Assembly: GCA_029253285.1 (NCBI GenBank)
Contig: JAQWZU010000141.1
Coordinates: 1-64,000 of the forward strand
Length of the DNA: 64,000 nt
From: Akkermansiaceae bacterium
GTDB taxonomy: Bacteria; Verrucomicrobiota; Verrucomicrobiia; Verrucomicrobiales; Akkermansiaceae
Direction: 5' to 3'
Shown here: positions 33,539 through 43,601 of the stretch, piece by piece
Numbering within the stretch: the first letter of the stretch is position 1
Layout of the letters: every line of letters begins with the position of its first letter
The notes under the pieces: generated by a model
The model's input: only the letters and a program-made list of their open reading frames with translations
Told to the model about the DNA's origin: nothing
Databases searched by the model: none
Position numbers and translations under genes: made by a program

Positions 33539-36500
33539 ATGCCCTTTGGGTGCATCTTGCCCGCTTTTCTCACCCTCTCCTTTCCTTCACTCGCCGAAGA
33601 CCACATCGATTTCAACGACCACATTCGTCCGCTTCTCTCCGACCGTTGCTTCACCTGCCATGGCTTCGATGCCAATGCCCGCGAGGCCGATCTTCGCCTC
33701 GATACGCCAGAGGGCGCTTTCACCGAAGACAAGCACGGCATCGCGCCCATCGTACCAGGCGACCCGATGGACTCCGAGGTCTGGCTGCGCATCATTTCGG
33801 ATGATGCCGATGAGGTCATGCCGCCGCCCGACTCGCTCCGTCAACTCTCCGACGCCGACAAGGCCCTGATCAAACGCTGGATCGAACAGGGCGCGGAATA
33901 CGAACCGCACTGGACTTTCGTCGCTGCCGAAAAACCAAAGACCGATCTCACCAAAGGCCACGCAATCGACCAACTCGTTTCCGAGAAACTCAAACAGGAA
34001 GAACTCGAACTCTCTCCTCTCGCCGATCCCCGCACCCTCGTGCGACGTCTTTCCTTCGACCTCCGCGGACTTCCACCCACGCTCGAAGAAGTCGAAAAGT
34101 TCGCCGCCAATCCCACCGAGGAATCCTGGGCTATCCTCGTCGAACATTACCTTGCCCATCCTGCCTACGGCGAACGCATGGCCTGGCCGTGGCTTGAAGC
34201 CGCCCGCTACGCCGACTCCAATGGCTTCCAGGGCGACCGCGAACGCACGATGTGGCCCTGGCGCGACTGGGTCATCGAAGCCTTTAACAAGAACCTCCCA
34301 TACGATGACTTCACGGTCTGGCAAATCGCCGGCGACCTTCTTCCAAACGCCACCTCCGAACAAAAACTCGCCACCGGCTTTCTCCGCAATCACGCCATCA
34401 ATGGTGAGGGCGGCAGCATCCCGGAAGAGAACCGCGTCAACTACGTCTTCGACATGGCCGAAACCGTCGGCACCGTATGGATGGGCCTAACCTTCAACTG
34501 TTGCCGCTGCCACGATCACAAATACGACCCGCTCTCCCAAAAAGAATACTACGGCCTCAACGCCTTCTTCAACCAAACACCTGTCGGCGGTGGAGGCGGT
34601 GATCCACAAACCAAACCCATTCTCCCCGTCGCTTCCGGCGCACAGAAGGCGGAGGAAGAAAAACTCGCCAATCAACTCGGAGACATTCGAAAGCAACTTT
34701 TCGGAACTGCAAAACAAGCCAGCGGAGATCAGAAAAAATGGGAAAACACCCAACTCGCCACTCACAAATCCCCGTGGTCCATCCTCCCCGTTAAATCCGC
34801 GAAGTCAGCCAAGGGCCAAAAAATCTCCACTCTCGAAAATGGCACTCTCCTCGCCACTGGAGCCAATCCCCCCAACGACGACTACACCATCGAACTCTCG
34901 CTCAATGAAGCTCCCCTCACCGGCATTCTCCTCAAAGCCCTTCGCCATCCCAACATGACCAAGGAAGGCATCGCCCGATCCAATAGCGGAAACTTCGTCC
35001 TGACCGAATTCAATCTCGCACTCCGTTCCACCGATGGGACAAGCAAATCCATCAAGATTAAGAAAGTCCAGGCCACTTTCGAACAAGGAAGCTTAAAGAT
35101 TGCCGGAGTCCTCGATAAAAACCCCGCCAGCGGCTGGGCGATCCTAAATAACAACGCCATCCCCACCGACCACGCCGCCGTCTTCGAATTCGAGCACACC
35201 CTCCAACCCGCGCCCGGCGACACCCTCGTCGCCACTCTCAAACACGAATCAAAACACGCGAACCACAACCTCGGGCATTTCAGCATCGAGGGAACAAGCC
35301 AAACCGCTCCGACTCTCCCCAAGGATCAAAGTCTCATCAACGCCCTGAGAACGCCTTCCGAACGCCGCACCAAAGCCCAACATGAACTCGTCAATGACAG
35401 CTACGGAAACGGCAATCCCCAATTCGCCGAATTGCAAAAGAAGGAAGCCGCCGCAACCAAGAAGCTCAACGACTTCCGCAATAGACTCCCCAAGGTCATG
35501 ATCATGGCGGATCAGGAGAAAAAACGGAAAACCTATATCCTTTCCGTCGGAGCCTACGACCAACGCGGCGAGGAAGTCGAAGCCCACACTCCCGCCTTCC
35601 TTCCCCCGCTCGGCAAAAAAGAGAACGCCAATCGACTCGATCTCGCCCAATGGATCGTCTCTGCCAAAAATCCACTCACCTCCCGCGTCACCGTCAATCG
35701 ACTCTGGCAGGAATTCTTCGGTATCGGCCTCGTCAAAAGCCCCGAAGACTTCGGCGTGCAAAGCGAAATCCCTGTCCACCCGCGCCTTCTCGATTGGCTC
35801 GCCGCCGACTTCATGGAGCACAACTGGGACTATAAGCACCTTGTCCGCACCATCGTTACCAGCCGCACCTATCGACAATCGGCCCTCGTCTCATCGCTCC
35901 AACTTGAACACGATCCCGCCAACCGCCTCCTCGCCCGCGGCCCGCGCCATCGACTCCCCTCCTGGATGATCCGCGACCAGGCCCTCGCTGCCAGCGGACT
36001 TCTTGTCCCCAAAATCGGCGGCGCTCCCGTCAAACCCTGGCAGCCCGAAGGACTCTGGTCCGAGGTCACCTTCGGCAAAAAGAAATACGCCCCCGACTCC
36101 GGAGAAAAACTCCGCCGCCGTAGCCTCTACACCTTCTGGCGACGCATCAGCGCTCCGCCCATGTTTTTTGACACCGCAAAGCGCGAAATGTGTGAGGTCG
36201 GAACCGCTCTCACCAACAGCCCACTTCACGCACTCGCCATTCTCAACGATCCTCACTACACCGAAGCCGCCCGTGCTTTGGTGAACCGAGCCGCCAAAGA
36301 ATCGTCCACCGATCCCGAAGCAATTCTCGCGCGAGCCTTCAAGATTCTCCTTTCGCGATCACCACATCCCGAAGAACTCGGCATTCTTTTGAAGAACTAC
36401 GAGCAGGCCCTTCCGCTCATTACCGAGGAAGAAGCGAAAGCCCTCCTTGCCATCGGAGAAACACCTGCGCATCCCGATCTTCCGCCGATCACGCAAGCCG

Positions 36501-36559
36501 CTCTCACGTCCGTTTGCCTCTCGCTTTTGAATACCGACGAATCTCTGACCAAAGAATAA
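33539..36559 (+). CDS. PSCyt1-DUF1549-DUF1553 secreted cytochrome
   Basis: About 1006 residues. I used the ATG at 33539 (MPFGCILPAFLTLSFPSLAED), which gives a signal peptide and has GGAGAG about 9 bp upstream, rather than 33488. A haem site CFTCH is at residues 37-41. The DUF1549 part ends CCRCHDHKYDPL, and DUF1553 follows with RVTVNRLWQEFFGIG and ARGPRHRLPSWMIRDQALAASG. The middle (about 390-620) is a beta-rich, Lys-rich insert without golvesin resemblance. It is directly followed by its DUF1501 partner: the TAA stop abuts the ATG with no gap. The role in sulfated glycan use is inferred from the flanking sulfatases. Confidence 0.85.
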   Translation: MPFGCILPAFLTLSFPSLAEDHIDFNDHIRPLLSDRCFTCHGFDANAREADLRLDTPEGAFTEDKHGIAPIVPGDPMDSEVWLRIISDDADEVMPPPDSLRQLSDADKALIKRWIEQGAEYEPHWTFVAAEKPKTDLTKGHAIDQLVSEKLKQEELELSPLADPRTLVRRLSFDLRGLPPTLEEVEKFAANPTEESWAILVEHYLAHPAYGERMAWPWLEAARYADSNGFQGDRERTMWPWRDWVIEAFNKNLPYDDFTVWQIAGDLLPNATSEQKLATGFLRNHAINGEGGSIPEENRVNYVFDMAETVGTVWMGLTFNCCRCHDHKYDPLSQKEYYGLNAFFNQTPVGGGGGDPQTKPILPVASGAQKAEEEKLANQLGDIRKQLFGTAKQASGDQKKWENTQLATHKSPWSILPVKSAKSAKGQKISTLENGTLLATGANPPNDDYTIELSLNEAPLTGILLKALRHPNMTKEGIARSNSGNFVLTEFNLALRSTDGTSKSIKIKKVQATFEQGSLKIAGVLDKNPASGWAILNNNAIPTDHAAVFEFEHTLQPAPGDTLVATLKHESKHANHNLGHFSIEGTSQTAPTLPKDQSLINALRTPSERRTKAQHELVNDSYGNGNPQFAELQKKEAAATKKLNDFRNRLPKVMIMADQEKKRKTYILSVGAYDQRGEEVEAHTPAFLPPLGKKENANRLDLAQWIVSAKNPLTSRVTVNRLWQEFFGIGLVKSPEDFGVQSEIPVHPRLLDWLAADFMEHNWDYKHLVRTIVTSRTYRQSALVSSLQLEHDPANRLLARGPRHRLPSWMIRDQALAASGLLVPKIGGAPVKPWQPEGLWSEVTFGKKKYAPDSGEKLRRRSLYTFWRRISAPPMFFDTAKREMCEVGTALTNSPLHALAILNDPHYTEAARALVNRAAKESSTDPEAILARAFKILLSRSPHPEELGILLKNYEQALPLITEEEAKALLAIGETPAHPDLPPITQAALTSVCLSLLNTDESLTKE

Positions 36560-38008
36560 ATGAACCCGCTTCTCGAACGCCAATACCTCGTTAACCGACG
36601 CCAGTTCTTTAGCAAAAGTTCCACCGGGATTGGTGTCGCCGCGCTCGCTTCATTGCTCGGTCAGGAATCGCAGGCCGATGGCGCCGAACTGCCCGCCGCC
36701 ATCAAACGGGTCGCGCCAAAAGCCAAACGCGTCATCCTTCTTTTCCAAAACGGCGGACCCAGCCACCTCGAGCTTTTCGACCACAAGCCGGAGCTCAAAA
36801 AACGCCACGGACAGTCCGTCCCGGCCAGTTACATGGAAGGCAAACGTTTCAGCACGATGTCCGCTGCCGCCGACAAACGAAAGCTTCTCTCGCCCATCGA
36901 ACCCTACAAGCAATACGGCAAAAGCGGCGCCTGGGTCAGCGACCTCATGCCATACACCGGAAAGATCGCCGACGACATTTGCTTCATCAAGAGCATGCAC
37001 ACCGAGCAGGTCAATCACGCTCCCGCCATTAACTTTTTCCTCAGCGGCAATCAACTCGCCGGACGCCCTACCGCCGGTGCCTGGCTAAGTTACGGCTTGG
37101 GAAGTATGAACGAAAATCTCCCCACCTTTGCGGTGATGACTTCCATCAGTAAAGGCACGACGTGTGGACAGATCTTTTACGACTCCTACTGGAGCTCCGG
37201 TTTTCTTCCTAGTCGTCACCAGGGCGTCAAATTCCGCGCCGGCGAAAGCCCCGTTCTTTACATCAATAATCCCAAGGGGATGAATTCAAAGCTCCGTCGT
37301 AACATGCTCGACGGCATTGCCCAACTCAACGAACGCAAACTTGCCGAAGTCGGCGATCCCGAAATTTCCACACGCATCGCGCAATACGAGATGGCTTACC
37401 GAATGCAAACCAGCGTGCCCGAGCTCGCCGACATTTCCGGAGAAAGCAAAGCTACGCTCGAACAGTACGGCCCCAGTGTCAACGAGCCCGGCACCTTTGC
37501 CCGCAACTGTCTCCTCGCCCGCCGTCTCGTCGAACGCGGAACGCGCTTCGTCCAACTCATGCACGCCGGATGGGACCAGCATCGTTCGCTCACCACCGAG
37601 CTCTACAATCAATGTCGTGACACCGACCAACCTTCCGCCGCTTTGGTCAGTGATCTTAAATCCCGTGGCCTCCTCGAAGACACCCTCGTCATTTGGGCCG
37701 GCGAGTTCGGGCGCACGCCCTTCATCCAGGGTTCCTTTGATAATCGTCCCAAGTGGGGCCGCGACCACCATCCACACGCCTACACAATCTGGATGGCCGG
37801 CGGCGGCGTGAAGCCCGGCATAAGCTACGGAGCCAGCGACGATATCGGCTTCAATGCCGTGGAAGACAAAGTCCACGTCCACGACCTCCAAGCTACGATC
37901 CTTCACCTCCTCGGTATCGACCACGAAAAGCTCACCTACAAATTCCAGGGCCGCCACTATCGTCTCACCGACGTCCACGGCCACGTAGTGAAGCCCATCT
38001 TAGCCTGA
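36560..38008 (+). CDS. DUF1501 protein, Tat-like signal
   Basis: A 482-residue DUF1501 protein whose ATG follows the previous stop directly. The N-terminus MNPLLERQYLVNRRQFFSKS contains a twin-arginine motif and is shared in outline with the other DUF1501 protein at 43602 (MNPLL...NRRAFL). Family motifs are present: LFQNGGPSHLELFDHKPELK, SMHTEQVNHAPAIN, GWDQHRSLTTE, WAGEFGRTPFIQG, and WGRDHHPHAYTIWMAGGG. Pairing with the upstream cytochrome is the common arrangement. The metal site resembles that of alkaline phosphatase-type enzymes, but no activity is known. Confidence 0.87.
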   Translation: MNPLLERQYLVNRRQFFSKSSTGIGVAALASLLGQESQADGAELPAAIKRVAPKAKRVILLFQNGGPSHLELFDHKPELKKRHGQSVPASYMEGKRFSTMSAAADKRKLLSPIEPYKQYGKSGAWVSDLMPYTGKIADDICFIKSMHTEQVNHAPAINFFLSGNQLAGRPTAGAWLSYGLGSMNENLPTFAVMTSISKGTTCGQIFYDSYWSSGFLPSRHQGVKFRAGESPVLYINNPKGMNSKLRRNMLDGIAQLNERKLAEVGDPEISTRIAQYEMAYRMQTSVPELADISGESKATLEQYGPSVNEPGTFARNCLLARRLVERGTRFVQLMHAGWDQHRSLTTELYNQCRDTDQPSAALVSDLKSRGLLEDTLVIWAGEFGRTPFIQGSFDNRPKWGRDHHPHAYTIWMAGGGVKPGISYGASDDIGFNAVEDKVHVHDLQATILHLLGIDHEKLTYKFQGRHYRLTDVHGHVVKPILA

Positions 38009-38039
38009 CAATTTCCCGTAATCGCAACGTATAGGAAGG

Positions 38040-38735
38040 ATGTTACGCGCATTGCTTATCATGCTCCTCGGCAGCTCCCTCCTTCACTCCCAGGAAAAAG
38101 AATCCCCCAACATTCTCCTTCTCGGGGATTCCATCTCCATCGGCTACACCCCCTTCGTGCAGCAGATGCTCAAGGGCGAAGCCAAAGTTGTTCGGCCAAT
38201 GCAGAGGGACGGCAAGCGCCCCGAAAACTGCGCCTACGCCGCGAACGGCGCCACCCGAATCGAGGCCTGGCTCGGCGACACCAAGTGGGACGTCATTCAC
38301 TTCAACTTTGGCCTCCACGATCTCAAGTATATCGGCCAACCCCTTCCCAACGCTAAGATCGTCCCGCAAAAGGGCGACGCCATTAAGAAGAACCCCGAAG
38401 CCCGTCAGCTTTCCTCAATCAGAGACTATCTCGCCAATCTCGAGAAGATCGTTACACGACTCAAGAAAACCAAGGCCACCCTCATCTTCTGTAGCACCAC
38501 TCCCGTTCCCGAAGGAAGCCGTGGCCGTATTCCCGGCGACGAACAAAAATTTAACGCCGCCGCTGTCAAACTAATGGAGAAGCTGAACGTTGCCGTCAAC
38601 GATCTCCACGGACACGCCTCGCTCGACAAAGTCGCCAAGCACCAACGCAAGGCCGACGTCCACTACACCAAGGAAGGCTCCAACCTTCTCGCCGAGGGAG
38701 TCGTCCGCGCCCTTCGAGCCTGTTTGGAAAATTAA
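38040..38735 (+). CDS. Secreted SGNH/GDSL hydrolase (esterase-like)
   Basis: A 231-residue exported SGNH hydrolase. The GDS block I is LLLGDSISIGY (Ser at about residue 31), the NFGLHDLKYI segment gives the third block, and DVHYTKEGSNLLAEG near 211-225 holds the Asp-x-x-His of block V. Family members deacetylate or deacylate carbohydrates and other esters. It lies between the DUF1501 and sulfatase genes in the same direction, so an esterase acting on an acetylated or sulfated glycan is a reasonable inference but not shown. Confidence 0.75.
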   Translation: MLRALLIMLLGSSLLHSQEKESPNILLLGDSISIGYTPFVQQMLKGEAKVVRPMQRDGKRPENCAYAANGATRIEAWLGDTKWDVIHFNFGLHDLKYIGQPLPNAKIVPQKGDAIKKNPEARQLSSIRDYLANLEKIVTRLKKTKATLIFCSTTPVPEGSRGRIPGDEQKFNAAAVKLMEKLNVAVNDLHGHASLDKVAKHQRKADVHYTKEGSNLLAEGVVRALRACLEN

Positions 38736-38818
38736 ACCGTTAAATGAGACTGTCATAAAAAATTTGAGCGCAGAAACTCTGTAGTTCCAATCTCCAAATA
38801 TCCAACCTAATCAATCCC

Positions 38819-40387
38819 ATGCTTCGTTTCCTACTCCCTACTCTCTTGGTCGGTTCCGCCCTCGCCAAAGATAAGCCCAACATCCTCCTTCTCTTCGCCG
38901 ACGACCTCGGGCGCTACGCTTCGGCCTATGCCGACCCAGCCAATCCCTCCGCAAACGACATCGTCTCAACTCCCACCTTCGATCGCATCGCCAAAGAAGG
39001 CGTCCTTGCCACCAATGCCTTCGTCTCCGTCCCTTCGTGCTCGCCTTGCCGCGCTTCGTTGATCTCCGGACGCCACTTTTTCCGGAACGGCTCCCACTCC
39101 CAACTCCACTCCCCCTGGAATGGTAACAAAGCCAATGACCCCTGGAACGGAGTGCGAGGGTTTGCCCTCGGCTTGCAGGACGCCGGATACCACATCGGTT
39201 GGTCCCACAAAATGCACATCTCGGCAGACCGCATGGGTGGTAAGAAGAAGAATTACACCAAGGCCGGCCGCAAGGTGAACACCTTCTCCCAAACCGTCTC
39301 CCAAGCCAAAGACGTCGCGAAAGGAAAAGAAGCACTTTACGAAGAGTGCCGACAGAACTTCAAAGCCTTCCTCGCCGACCGAAAAGGCGGCCAGCCTTTC
39401 TACTATTCCTTCCACCCCACCAATCCACACCGCACCTGGACCCAGGGCTCGGGCAAAAAACTTTGGGGCCTCGATCCCGACAAACTCAAAGAAAAAATGC
39501 CTCCCTTCCTCCCCGACGTTCCCGTCGTTCGCGAAGACCTTGCCGACTACCTTGGCGAAGGAATGGCCTTTGACAAATGCTGCGAAATCATTCTCGAGGA
39601 GCTCAAAAAATCAGGCGAGCTCGACAACACCCTTGTGGTCATTTCCGGTGATCACGGCGCGCCCGGATTCCCCCGGGGGAAAACCAACCTCTACGACTTC
39701 GGCTCTCGCGTTCTTTTCTCCGCCCGTTGGCCTGGCCACATCAAAGCCGGTCAGATAATCACCCGCCCGATCTCGCTCATCGATCTCGCCCCCACCTTCC
39801 TCGCCGCCGCCGGTCTTCCACCCGAAGCAGGAACCAACGGACAGAGCCTCCTCCCCGCCCTTAAATCGGGAGATTCCAACAAACTCCGCGGCTGGGCTCT
39901 TATCGGACGCGAGACACACGTCAATGGCGCCCGCCCCTTCGAGCTTCCCTATTCCAGTCGGGCCATCCGCACCTCCAACCACCTATTCATCATTAACTTC
40001 ACTCCCGACCGCGCACCGCAAGGAGTCCCTCTCACTCTCGATTCCGACAATCCACCCAGCTGGGAGATCGTCGGAAAAAACACCCGGGTAACCTACAGCG
40101 ATGTCGATGCCGGCCCCACCCGCACCTGGATGCTTCAGCACCGCAAAGACCCGACTTACAAATACCACTGGGATCTCGGCTTCGGCCCACGTCCTGCTCT
40201 CGAACTTTACGACCTCAAAAAAGACCCGCACCAGGTCAACAACGTCGCAAACGAAAAAGCCTATGCTGAAGTCCAGAAGAAACTCCACGCCGACCTCATG
40301 GCCGAGCTTCTTGCCAACCACGATCCCCGCATCAACGGAAATCAATTCGACTATCCTCCCTATTCCAAAAAGGGACTCCCAAAGTAA
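38819..40387 (+). CDS. Secreted sulfatase, N-sulfoglucosamine sulfohydrolase-like
   Basis: The 522-residue protein has a signal peptide (MLRFLLPTLLVGSALA) and the active-site segment SCSPCRASLISGRH, with the formylglycine Cys at about residue 74 in C-S-P-C-R. Metal-binding FADDLGRYAS is near residue 26, and VISGDHGAPGFPRGK near 275 carries the second Asp/His pair. The overall length and the Cys-rich signature recall heparan N-sulfatase-type S1 sulfatases (S1_8-like), but specificity is not certain. It is 84 bp after the SGNH gene. Confidence 0.85.
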   Translation: MLRFLLPTLLVGSALAKDKPNILLLFADDLGRYASAYADPANPSANDIVSTPTFDRIAKEGVLATNAFVSVPSCSPCRASLISGRHFFRNGSHSQLHSPWNGNKANDPWNGVRGFALGLQDAGYHIGWSHKMHISADRMGGKKKNYTKAGRKVNTFSQTVSQAKDVAKGKEALYEECRQNFKAFLADRKGGQPFYYSFHPTNPHRTWTQGSGKKLWGLDPDKLKEKMPPFLPDVPVVREDLADYLGEGMAFDKCCEIILEELKKSGELDNTLVVISGDHGAPGFPRGKTNLYDFGSRVLFSARWPGHIKAGQIITRPISLIDLAPTFLAAAGLPPEAGTNGQSLLPALKSGDSNKLRGWALIGRETHVNGARPFELPYSSRAIRTSNHLFIINFTPDRAPQGVPLTLDSDNPPSWEIVGKNTRVTYSDVDAGPTRTWMLQHRKDPTYKYHWDLGFGPRPALELYDLKKDPHQVNNVANEKAYAEVQKKLHADLMAELLANHDPRINGNQFDYPPYSKKGLPK

Positions 40388-40618
40388 CTTTTCTTCCCCT
40401 GACCATTACTCAGAGAGTGCCCTCCCACTTTTGGGGATTGGGACAGCTGTGCCGCATTGACTGGCACGACCGATGATATCTGGCTACCGCGTCCGGGGAC
40501 GCCAATTCTCCCCTTGCCGCCGCATCGTTCCTCCGTTATCTCAACTAAGAATTCCGGAGACTATCCGATAGCTCGACGTCTTTCGAACCGTTTTCTTTCT
40601 CATACATTTCTCACTCAA

Positions 40619-43600
40619 ATGCGATTCACTTCTCTTACCTTCCTCACGACCTGTGCTGGGGCGCTCGCAGCTCCCCTTTCTTACAATCGCGACATTCGCC
40701 CGATCCTCTCGGAAAATTGTTTTGCCTGTCACGGCCCCGACAAGGCCTCCCGCGAGGCCAAGCTCCGTTTAGACATTCGCGAGGCTGCCATTGAGAAGGA
40801 AGCTATCATCCCGGGCGACCTCAAGAAGTCCGACCTCATCTTCTACATTAATTCCGAGGACGAAGACGAGATCATGCCTCCGCCCGAGTCGCACAAAAAG
40901 CTCACTCAGGCGCAAAAAGACACGCTCGCGGAGTGGATCAAGCAAGGCGCTCCCTACGAAGCCCATTGGTCATTCATTCCGGCTATCCGCCCCGATGTTC
41001 CCGCGCTCGGCGAAAAACACCCCATCGACAACTTTATCAAAGCCGGCCTCAAGGGCAGCGGACACGAAATGTCCCAACCCGCCGACAAGGCTACGATCGA
41101 TCGCCGGGTTTCCTTCGACCTCACCGGGCTCCCTCTTCACCTCACCGGCACTTCCGATCCCGACAAGCTCCTCGCTTCGCCACACTTCGGCGAGCGCATG
41201 GCCGTCTTCTGGCTCGACCTCGCCCGCTATGCCGACACCACCGGCTACCACAGCGACAAAGTCCGCGACGTCACCCCTTACCGCGACTATGTCATCAATT
41301 CCTTCAACAAGAACAAGCCCTATGATCAATTTGTCACCGAGCAACTCGCCGGAGATCTTTTTGAAAATCCCACCCCGGAAAACTACGTCGCCTCCGCTTT
41401 CAACCGCGTCAACCAAGTTTCGGAAGAAGGTGGTATTCAAGACAAAGAGTATATCGCCAAGTATTACGCCGAACGCGTTCGCACCACTTCCGGAGCCTTC
41501 CTCGGAGCCACCATGGGCTGCGCGGAGTGCCACGATCACAAGTTCGATCCCTTCACCGCAAAAGACTTCTATTCGATGCAGGCCTTCTTTTCTGACATCT
41601 ACGAAAAAGGCGCCTACACCGGCCATGGTTCCTACAACAAAGGAGCCGATATTAAAAACCACCCTGGCTTCAAGCTCGGCAAATACGGACCTACTCTAGA
41701 CGTCCCGTCTCCGGAGCAGGAAAAAGCGCTCGTCAAAGTTCAGGCAGAAAAACACGCGCTTGAAGCGAAGACCAAGAAAGACAGCCCCGAGCTTCTCTCT
41801 GCCTTCAACAAATGGACCAATGAACTCCTCGGAAAAATCGTTTCCAGCAAACCACAGGACGTCGTCATTCTCGAGGACGCCGAACTCCCTCTTGGGGGAG
41901 CCAAAACCGTCACCAACAATGTCCATTCCGGCTCCCTCGCCCGAATTCAAACAAGCGGCGAGCTGATCCAACACATCGTCGATGCCAACAAGAAGCCCGT
42001 CACTTTGACCGAAGGCGACACCCTCTACACCTGGGTCTGGCTCGATCCCAAAAACCCACCCAAGCAACTCATGTTGCAATTTTATGGCAAGAACTGGGAT
42101 CACCGCGCCTGGTGGGGCGAAGATCTCATCCCTTATGGCAAGGGCAGCAAGAAATCCGACCACCACAAGGTTGGAAAACTTCCCGCCACCGGAAAATGGG
42201 TCCGCCTTGAAGTCCCCGCGAAAAGCGTCGGACTCCCCGCTGGCTCCAAAATCACCCAGCTCGCCTACACGCAATTCGGTGGCTCCGTTCTTTGGGATCA
42301 AGCCGGTCGTCACACCAACGACGCCAATGCCGTCCTCGCCGGCCTTTCCGAGAAGCCCCGAAAAGCTCTCCTCAGCGTCAAGAAGGGCAAGCCCACAGAT
42401 CAAGATCGCAAGGAGCTCCTCACGCACTACCGCACCATCGCTCCGTCATTGGCGCCCGCCCGCATGAAGATCGCCGAACTTACCAAACAGGAGGAGCACC
42501 TTAAAACCAACACGCGTTCCACTCTCGTCACCCTCTCCACCGTTCCGCGCACGATCAAACTCCTCCCACGCGGCGACTGGACCGACGACTCCGGCGAAGT
42601 TCTCCTTCCTGCCGCTCCGGAGTTTCTCTCCTCCGAAGGGCAACCATCCAAAGAACGTCTCACTCGTCTCGATCTCGCCAAGTGGATCACCGCCAAGGAA
42701 AACCCACTCACCGCGCGCGCCTTCACAAACCGCGTCTGGGCGCTCTTCTTCGGCACCGGACTTTCGCGTGACCTCCAGGACCTCGGCAACCAGGGACAAT
42801 GGCCCACTCACCCCGAATTGCTCGACTGGCTTTCGGTCGAATTCGTCGAATCCGGTTGGGACGTAAAACACCTCGTCAAACTCATCATCACCTCGAAGGT
42901 CTACCGCCAATCTTCCAACGCCTCTCCCCAACTCATGGAGGAAGATCCCTATAACAACCTTTACGCCCGCCAAAACCCGCGTCGTCTTCCTGCCGAGTTC
43001 ATTCGCGACAATGCCCTCGCCGTTTCCGGCTTGCTGAACCCGCAACTCGGAGGAGCCAGCGCCCGGCCTTATCAACCTTCCGGATACTACGCGCAGCTCA
43101 ATTTCCCCAAGCGAAAATATCAGCAGCATAACGACGAAAACCAATACCGTCGCGGCCTCTACATGCACTGGCAGCGATCCTTCCTCCACCCCATGCTCGC
43201 CGCCTTTGATGCGCCCGCTCGAGAGGAATGCACCGCCGCCCGCGAAAGTAGCAACACCCCGCTCCAAGCCCTCAACCAACTCAACGATCCAACCTTCGTC
43301 GAAGCGGCCCGCGTGCTCGCCACTGAGTTGGTTGCGGAGGAAAAAGCAATTAAGCCTCGCCTGCAGATCGCCTTCAAGCGACTCCTCAATCGACCGCCAA
43401 GCGGAGAAGAAATGACGCTCCTGACCGAGCTCTTCAACAAGCAACTCAAGCGCTACAAAGCCGCACCCGAGGACGCCAAAAAACTCATCGCCACCGGTCT
43501 CGCTCTGCTCCCCGACAAAGTCGACCCCGTCGATCTTGCCGCGACCACAACCGTGACCCGCGCCCTTCTCAATCTCCAGGAAACCATTACCCGCTACTAA
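40619..43600 (+). CDS. PSCyt1-DUF1549-DUF1553 secreted cytochrome
   Basis: About 993 residues. I used the ATG at 40619 (MRFTSLTFLTTCAGALAAP); the frame extends to 40457 but that part has no family similarity. The haem site CFACH is at 34-38, the DUF1549 part ends GCAECHDHKFDPF, and DUF1553 follows with RAFTNRVWALFFGTG and PRRLPAEFIRDNALAVSG. The middle region (about 400-640) has a beta-rich insert with TWVWLDPKNPPKQLM and YGKNWDHRAWWGED, possibly a carbohydrate-binding module. The DUF1501 partner starts 2 bp after the stop. Upstream, 40388-40618 holds no gene. Confidence 0.85.
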   Translation: MRFTSLTFLTTCAGALAAPLSYNRDIRPILSENCFACHGPDKASREAKLRLDIREAAIEKEAIIPGDLKKSDLIFYINSEDEDEIMPPPESHKKLTQAQKDTLAEWIKQGAPYEAHWSFIPAIRPDVPALGEKHPIDNFIKAGLKGSGHEMSQPADKATIDRRVSFDLTGLPLHLTGTSDPDKLLASPHFGERMAVFWLDLARYADTTGYHSDKVRDVTPYRDYVINSFNKNKPYDQFVTEQLAGDLFENPTPENYVASAFNRVNQVSEEGGIQDKEYIAKYYAERVRTTSGAFLGATMGCAECHDHKFDPFTAKDFYSMQAFFSDIYEKGAYTGHGSYNKGADIKNHPGFKLGKYGPTLDVPSPEQEKALVKVQAEKHALEAKTKKDSPELLSAFNKWTNELLGKIVSSKPQDVVILEDAELPLGGAKTVTNNVHSGSLARIQTSGELIQHIVDANKKPVTLTEGDTLYTWVWLDPKNPPKQLMLQFYGKNWDHRAWWGEDLIPYGKGSKKSDHHKVGKLPATGKWVRLEVPAKSVGLPAGSKITQLAYTQFGGSVLWDQAGRHTNDANAVLAGLSEKPRKALLSVKKGKPTDQDRKELLTHYRTIAPSLAPARMKIAELTKQEEHLKTNTRSTLVTLSTVPRTIKLLPRGDWTDDSGEVLLPAAPEFLSSEGQPSKERLTRLDLAKWITAKENPLTARAFTNRVWALFFGTGLSRDLQDLGNQGQWPTHPELLDWLSVEFVESGWDVKHLVKLIITSKVYRQSSNASPQLMEEDPYNNLYARQNPRRLPAEFIRDNALAVSGLLNPQLGGASARPYQPSGYYAQLNFPKRKYQQHNDENQYRRGLYMHWQRSFLHPMLAAFDAPAREECTAARESSNTPLQALNQLNDPTFVEAARVLATELVAEEKAIKPRLQIAFKRLLNRPPSGEEMTLLTELFNKQLKRYKAAPEDAKKLIATGLALLPDKVDPVDLAATTTVTRALLNLQETITRY

Positions 43601-43601
43601 G

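Noticed and set aside
40457-40618. N-terminal extension of the second DUF1553 cytochrome
   Set aside because: It has no signal peptide and no family similarity; the ATG at 40619 begins a good signal peptide.
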